The position numbers were made by a program, and so were the translations under genes. This document shows positions 6,025 through 9,846 of a stretch of DNA of 9,846 bases, piece after piece. The stretch covers positions 1 through 9,846 of the forward strand of contig JAIVJP010000312.1 in NCBI GenBank assembly GCA_020199975.1, in the 5' to 3' direction. How positions within the stretch are numbered: the stretch's first letter is position 1; each line of letters opens with the position of its first letter. This DNA is from Acidobacteriota bacterium. GTDB lineage: Bacteria; Acidobacteriota; Blastocatellia; Pyrinomonadales; Pyrinomonadaceae. Below the pieces are notes generated by a model. That model saw nothing but the letters and a program-made list of their open reading frames with translations. It was not told the origin of the DNA and ran no database searches.

Positions 6025-7509
6025 TTAGCCGCAATACTCTTCCGTCAGCTTGCGCAGGTGGTAACCCATCGCCGCAAGCATCACCGCGCGCGCGAACTTC
6101 GTAGGGTGCTCTAATAACACGCGCCGAATATACCGCCAAAACTCGAGCCGTGCGGGGTCTCGCACACCTAATTTGAGAACCACGCGTGAGAGCGTCGCTA
6201 TATCCCCCTTAAGGGTCGTGCCCCGGGAGCCGGCGCCGCTCTGGGCAACTTCCTTTAGACAATCAAGTGCCCGGCTGTAATATTCGGCGGGGCTGTAAAT
6301 TGTGCGCATGATTTGCTTGTAGCCCTCAACGAGTCGCACAGGATTCATTTTAGGTACGAAATTCAGCGAACAATCGCTGTTATTGCCGGAAGCTTCACTC
6401 AACAGCCGTCCTTCACTTTTAAGTCGGCGCCACAGTTGTGTATCCGGCAATGCCGAAAGCAGATTGACCATGGCAAGCGGAATCTTGCTGGCGCGTATGA
6501 AATCTATCTGACGATCAAAGACGTCCTCCGGATCATTGTCAAAGCCAACGATGAATCCTGCCATAATCTCCATGCCATGGCTGTGAATCCTCTGCACAGA
6601 ATCCAGTAGGCTGCGGTGGAGATTCTGTCCCTTCTTTGTCTCTCTGAGACTCTCTTCGATCGGTGTTTCAATACCAAGAAATACCCGGCGAAAGCCGGCG
6701 CTCCGCATGGTGTCGAGTAATGGCTCGTCTTCCGCGAGGTTAACACTCGCTTCGGTCATGAAAGAAAATGGATACCGGTGCTGTTCAGACCATGCAACCA
6801 GGTGTGGCAGCATCTGTTTTACGTTCTTCTTATTGCCAATGAAGTTATCATCAACGATGAAAACCGGTCCGCGCCAACCGGCTTTAAGCAGCGCGCCAAG
6901 TTCGCTTACTATCTGCTGGTTGCTCTTGGTCCGCGGTATGCGCCCATAGATTTCAATGATGTCGCAAAACTCGCATTGGAAGGGACAGCCACGCGAATAC
7001 TGCACCGACATTGCGCTGTAACGCTTCAGGTCGGCAAGATAAAAATCGGGAACCGGCGTCAGCGAAAGCGGTGGTCGTTCAGCCGCTTTGTAGATTCGCT
7101 TGGCCTCGCCGCGTTCCAAATCCTTGACAAACTCGGGCAGCGTCGTTTCAGCTTCGCCCTGGAAGATGTGATCGACCTGGAGTAAGTCTTCAATCGTCGT
7201 GGTTACGTATGGCCCGCCGACGACTACCCGCTTACCTTGCGCCTTGCACTGCGCAATAACCTGCCGTAATGAATCCTTCTGCACCAGCATCGCAGTAGCA
7301 AAGACCATATCCGCCCACTCAATGTCCGAAGGCTTTAGTTGCTCTACATTCAAGTCAACCAGTCGTCGTTCCCACGAACGCGGCAGCATGGCGGAGACCG
7401 TCAACAACCCGAGCGGAGGGAAGGCGGATCGTTTCCCCTCGAAGGGAAGCGCGTGCCGAAAGCTCCAGTAAGTGTCGGGGAATTCCGGGTTTATTAGTAG
7501 AACCTTCAT
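6025..7509 (-). CDS. B12-binding radical SAM protein with DUF4070-like C-terminus (rSAM B)
   Basis: This 494-residue protein has an N-terminal B12-binding domain (FPPLGLLTVSAMLP at 30-43, VVVGGPYVTT at 96-104), then a radical SAM barrel with CPFQCEFC (Cys175, Cys179, Cys182) and FIVDDNFIGN (217-226). From about 330 on there is a DUF4070-like region (VFDRQIDFIRASKIPLAMV; LNFVPKMNPVRLVEGYKQI). The B12-rSAM-DUF4070 order is shared with enzymes such as the hopanoid C-2 methylase type, so a class B radical SAM C-methyltransferase on a lipid-like substrate is plausible, but nothing here identifies the substrate. A GTG at 7527 would add six residues. ATG at 7509 is preferred because GAGGA sits 7 nt upstream and the protein then starts with the usual MKVLLINP. 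It lies 204 nt upstream of rSAM A on the same strand, possibly co-transcribed. The gene looks intact. Confidence 0.92.
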   Translation of the reverse strand: MKVLLINPEFPDTYWSFRHALPFEGKRSAFPPLGLLTVSAMLPRSWERRLVDLNVEQLKPSDIEWADMVFATAMLVQKDSLRQVIAQCKAQGKRVVVGGPYVTTTIEDLLQVDHIFQGEAETTLPEFVKDLERGEAKRIYKAAERPPLSLTPVPDFYLADLKRYSAMSVQYSRGCPFQCEFCDIIEIYGRIPRTKSNQQIVSELGALLKAGWRGPVFIVDDNFIGNKKNVKQMLPHLVAWSEQHRYPFSFMTEASVNLAEDEPLLDTMRSAGFRRVFLGIETPIEESLRETKKGQNLHRSLLDSVQRIHSHGMEIMAGFIVGFDNDPEDVFDRQIDFIRASKIPLAMVNLLSALPDTQLWRRLKSEGRLLSEASGNNSDCSLNFVPKMNPVRLVEGYKQIMRTIYSPAEYYSRALDCLKEVAQSGAGSRGTTLKGDIATLSRVVLKLGVRDPARLEFWRYIRRVLLEHPTKFARAVMLAAMGYHLRKLTEEYCG

Positions 7510-7516
7510 GGCGTCG

Positions 7517-7521
7517 TCCTC
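7517..7521 (-). promoter_or_regulatory. Ribosome binding site deciding the rSAM B start
   Basis: GAGGA on the minus strand lies 7 nt before the ATG at 7509. The longer alternative (GTG at 7527) has no such site, so the shorter start is chosen. Confidence 0.65.
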
Positions 7522-7581
7522 GCTCACTGACAGATTTGGCGGACAATACTGCAGAAAGAGAAGAGAAGTCTATACCATAGT

Positions 7582-7738
7582 GGCTGCGATTATGGAATTT
7601 GTTTCCGCGCGCGTCGCCTCGCACAACGAATCAGACGGGTAGAGTTTTGTGAGTGAGATTCCGAAGAGCCCGGCAGGGCAGATATTGCGTCGGATTCTGG
7701 TGCAGCGCGAGCGCGAGAAACCTTCGCCTGCGTCCTAA
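7582..7738 (+). pseudogene. Decayed copy of the acyl-CoA ligase 3' end
   Basis: This stretch repeats the last ~50 codons of the acyl-CoA ligase ending at 4165, including the A10 region and the stop codon (TAA, 7736-7738). A one-base deletion near 7626 leads to an early TAG at 7638-7640, and a one-base insertion near 7648 returns to the original frame. The A10 catalytic Lys codon (AAG) is changed to Gln (CAG). No 5' part of the ligase lies upstream; the sequence before 7582 is unrelated. It is therefore a fragment left by duplication plus deletion. Its stop overlaps, on the opposite strand, the stop of the radical SAM-patatin fusion, as does the intact ligase with its patatin remnant. Confidence 0.88.
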
Positions 7739-7809
7739 TTCCAGTTACTTGCAATCCAATCAAACGTCGGCTGAAGGTCATAGTCGTTCGCCGTCTTGAT
7801 CAATTCCGG
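7582..7809. repeat. Direct repeat copy 2: ligase 3' end plus patatin 3' end
   Basis: This is the partner of 4009-4235. In this copy the ligase side is the pseudogene and the patatin side is the coding C-terminus of the radical SAM-patatin fusion. Together the two copies bracket rSAM A and rSAM B. Confidence 0.9.
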
Positions 7810-9630
7810 AATGGCCTTCCAGTCGTCAAGTGCTGTCTGCCGGAGCAGCGGTGGATTAAGTCGCCAGTAACGCGAACTGAGCAAGTGCTGACTCATGATG
7901 GCATCTGCCTCGACAACGCCGTCGAAAAGAATGTTGAGAAGGGGCTCCGACGGTGATCGGAACGGGTTTAGCATCCACTGCACAATGCCCCACCCCTTTG
8001 TGTTGAGGCTGATTATCGTCGGACTCAATCCAGTTCCTAGCGATAAGAGACAGATATCCTCAAGATCCGGACGCGGCTGGTGGTGGCCCAGGGCTAGGAC
8101 GATTGCCGCGGTGCTCGGGTTGTTTGCCATCATGCCGCCGTCCACATGTCCCTGATGAGACGGAAAGATTGTCGGGGCAGCCGCACTCCGAAGCGCAACA
8201 TCAACGACAAGCTCTTCCAGATCGGTGCTGCTGATGAAAGTACGTGGCCTGGGGCGGGCTTTGATCCAACCTAGTCCTGTAAACGATGTAGTCAAAGGTT
8301 GCGCGCAAGTCAGCAAGTTGTTGACCATCGCGAAAACCATCTGGGCCTTAGTCAGCTTGGAGCGATAAACTCTGGCGAATCCAACGGCGTGCTTCAGCAC
8401 GCGGCTGTGAAATCCTCTTAGACTCTGCAGGTCATTAACAAACTTTACAACCTCAGCGAGGTCATCCAACGGCTTCTGCAGGATGGTTGTTCCGTCCATG
8501 TCGCGTAGCTTGGTTTCGGGTAGGAGCGTCCCTTTGTTCAAACACTCATAAAAATAAGGCGTTCCCAGAATTGGAATTGCGAGCGTAACAAAGGAAGGAA
8601 TGGTGATCTCCGGTGTGCTCGTTATGAACTCCAACTCGCGTCGCAAATCAGGAACGCTGCGGCTGGCGACATCAAGCATTAGACCATAAGCAAAAATGAC
8701 TCCCGCATTCAGCGATTTGGTAACCATCTCCACTTGCGGCGACGACGTGTTCTGCAACTTGTTGAAGCTTCGCAGCCAGTCGTTATCAAACGTCTCGAGG
8801 CCGCTAAAGAGAATCTCGCAGCCTGCATCCTTCACGAGGCGTAAATTGTCATCGTTTCGGTAAAAGTCGTTGGTTACTAACGCTGCCCAGTGCTGAAACT
8901 GGCGCGCCCGGCGCATTTCATTGATCAGGCCGACGCGCGCGCGAAAATGATTCCGGTCGCTTCCATAAAAATTATTGTCGATAAAGAACATTCTGCTTCT
9001 CTTGCCCGATGCCATAATCTGCCGCCGGATCTGATCGAGGTCGTAAGTCTGATACGGCCGCCCCTCAGCCGTAAGCGCGCAGAACGAACAACGAAAATTG
9101 CAATAGCGGGTTGTTTCTACATAGCCAATTCGTCCCAGCCAGTAAGCCAGGTCGTAACGCGGGATCATCTGCCTGGCAACATACTCGGCTCCGAAAGCTT
9201 CGCCAATTACCTCGCACAACTCTTCAATATCTCCCAGACACGTGTAGTCAAAAAACTCTTTCGCTAAGAGCGGCAAGGCTCGCACTGCAGGACCGCCGGC
9301 GACGACAATCACTTTGGCATTCTTGGTTCGAGCATAGGCCGTGAGGTGCAGCATGCGATCGAACCCGTTGGTGAGACCGGTAAGGACCAGCATGTCAGGC
9401 CAGGAAAGCAGTCGTTCATCTTCCAGCGGCCCACTTGCTACCTCCGTGTAGCAGCGAACCTCACACAGCTCGCGCGCGAAAGCTCCGGCTAGATATATCG
9501 GGCCGACTGCCTGCGGTAGCTTGTTGGTTCTGCGAATTGGTTGCCGCGAATCATCAAAGTAACAGTTCACAATGAGGACGCGCTTCCGGGGCAATGCTGC
9601 CTGGGGATTTCTTGGATGCATCTCCTGCAT
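7735..9630 (-). CDS. Radical SAM protein (rSAM C) fused to the C-terminal half of a patatin-like phospholipase
   Basis: This is a 631-residue chimera. Residues 15-150 look like a B12-binding-type Rossmann domain (KVIVVAGGPA at 106-115, then YTCLGDIEEL). Residues 165-400 form a radical SAM barrel with CNFRCSFC (Cys177, Cys181, Cys184) and FFIDNNFYGS (215-224). A helical tail runs to about 466. From about 470 the protein is patatin-like: VVDVALRSAAAPTIFPS, then the DGG motif (497-499) that carries the Asp of the patatin Ser-Asp dyad, then GTGLSPTI and LLSSRYWRLNP to the natural end. The patatin oxyanion loop and the GXSXG serine elbow are absent, so lipase activity is not expected from this chain alone. 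The start is ATG at 9630 with AGGAG 7 nt upstream. The radical SAM half looks complete; its substrate is unknown. The product could be a functional two-part enzyme or a radical SAM protein with a passive tail. Confidence 0.88.
   Translation of the reverse strand: MQEMHPRNPQAALPRKRVLIVNCYFDDSRQPIRRTNKLPQAVGPIYLAGAFARELCEVRCYTEVASGPLEDERLLSWPDMLVLTGLTNGFDRMLHLTAYARTKNAKVIVVAGGPAVRALPLLAKEFFDYTCLGDIEELCEVIGEAFGAEYVARQMIPRYDLAYWLGRIGYVETTRYCNFRCSFCALTAEGRPYQTYDLDQIRRQIMASGKRSRMFFIDNNFYGSDRNHFRARVGLINEMRRARQFQHWAALVTNDFYRNDDNLRLVKDAGCEILFSGLETFDNDWLRSFNKLQNTSSPQVEMVTKSLNAGVIFAYGLMLDVASRSVPDLRRELEFITSTPEITIPSFVTLAIPILGTPYFYECLNKGTLLPETKLRDMDGTTILQKPLDDLAEVVKFVNDLQSLRGFHSRVLKHAVGFARVYRSKLTKAQMVFAMVNNLLTCAQPLTTSFTGLGWIKARPRPRTFISSTDLEELVVDVALRSAAAPTIFPSHQGHVDGGMMANNPSTAAIVLALGHHQPRPDLEDICLLSLGTGLSPTIISLNTKGWGIVQWMLNPFRSPSEPLLNILFDGVVEADAIMSQHLLSSRYWRLNPPLLRQTALDDWKAIPELIKTANDYDLQPTFDWIASNWN
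8210..8245 (-). other. In-frame fusion junction, radical SAM tail to patatin
   Basis: Around residues 463-472 (RTFISSTD then LEELVVDV) the protein passes from a radical SAM C-terminal tail to the middle of a patatin domain, a little before its DGG motif. The exact base cannot be fixed without homologues. No stop or frameshift marks the join. Confidence 0.55.
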
Positions 9631-9637
9631 GAACTAT

Positions 9638-9642
9638 CTCCT
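9638..9642 (-). promoter_or_regulatory. Ribosome binding site of the rSAM C-patatin fusion
   Basis: AGGAG on the minus strand lies 7 nt before the ATG at 9630, the best Shine-Dalgarno match in the window. Confidence 0.75.
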
Positions 9643-9680
9643 GTAAAACAACCTGCCTTGCTATGTTTAACCCGATCTAG

Positions 9681-9709
9681 ATTATTGGTGGCTAGTTCCG
9701 TAGCCCCAA
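9681..9709 (-). promoter_or_regulatory. Possible promoter of the radical SAM genes
   Basis: On the minus strand TTGGGG (9704-9709) is followed after 17 nt by AATAAT (9681-9686), a 5 of 6 match to the -10 consensus, about 50 nt before the fusion gene start. The -35 is weak. Another candidate, TTGCCT-17 nt-TAGAGT, lies farther upstream. The rest of 9710-9846 shows no gene I can support. Confidence 0.35.
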
Positions 9710-9846
9710 AAAGCAAATTTGGCGAGGCGCTTTGGTTGGAAAGGAGCTAATACGGAGAACGGCCGCTACTCTACTCTCTAACCTGTCGTTAGGCAATTGT
9801 TGTTTTCCCTCGATCCGGAACGCCTGGAGCCCGCGCACTTACGCCG

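Noticed and set aside
7510..7527. Longer rSAM B start at GTG 7527
   Set aside because: There is no Shine-Dalgarno sequence before the GTG, whereas ATG 7509 has GAGGA at 7 nt and gives a typical MKVLLINP N-terminus.
4236..7581. Transposon or insertion sequence bounded by the direct repeats
   Set aside because: There is no transposase or integrase, no terminal inverted repeats, and the repeats are gene 3' ends rather than short target-site duplications.
7735..8240. Active patatin lipase
   Set aside because: The DGG aspartate is present, but the N-terminal oxyanion loop and GXSXG serine elbow are missing from the fused chain.
9769..9785. Operator-like inverted repeat (CTAAC-5 nt-GTTAG) upstream of the radical SAM genes
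   Set aside because: A 5-bp arm is too short to separate from chance, and nothing else supports a regulator site.

Overview
This window looks like an accessory region of a chromosome with a moderately high G+C content, by eye in the mid-50s percent. The gene content points to an uncultured soil bacterium with complex metabolism: a large kinase-type TPR protein, an acyl-CoA ligase, a crotonase and three cobalamin-type radical SAM enzymes. An Acidobacteriota-like host is my best guess, but it is low-confidence and the sequence alone does not settle it. I see no rRNA, tRNA, CRISPR array, integrase or transposase.

Layout. Positions 1-2304 (+) hold the 3' part of a long reading frame. Its first part matches the TPR/helical C-terminal region of multidomain Ser/Thr kinase-ATPase proteins, and it runs in frame into a complete crotonase (enoyl-CoA hydratase/isomerase) from about position 1390. 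A 290-bp spacer (2305-2593) is packed with palindromes, bounded by an inverted pair, and resembles a REP/MITE-type element. Positions 2594-4165 (+) encode an intact ANL-superfamily acyl-CoA ligase. Three separate B12-type radical SAM genes then lie on the minus strand (4276-5820, 6025-7509 and 7735-9630). The last is fused in frame to the C-terminal half of a patatin-like phospholipase.

The most striking feature is how these parts are joined. The last ~50 codons of the acyl-CoA ligase, together with the tail-to-tail 3' end of a patatin gene, occur twice in direct orientation (4009-4235 and 7582-7809). The two copies bracket the first two radical SAM genes. The second ligase copy is a frameshifted pseudogene. 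The first patatin copy is only a short frameshifted remnant. The simplest reading is that an ancestral ligase(+)/patatin(-)/radical SAM(-) block was duplicated and then reduced by deletions, some of which fused neighbouring genes in frame (radical SAM::patatin, and elsewhere kinase-TPR::crotonase). Recombination between the direct repeats could remove the cassette carrying the first two radical SAM genes.

Functionally, an acyl-CoA ligase, a crotonase, three cobalamin radical SAM enzymes and a patatin (acyl-hydrolase) fragment together suggest activation and unusual C-methylation or rearrangement of an acyl or lipid-type substrate. That pathway is inference. The duplication and the fusions are seen directly in the sequence, although a chimeric assembly should be excluded before biology is built on them.
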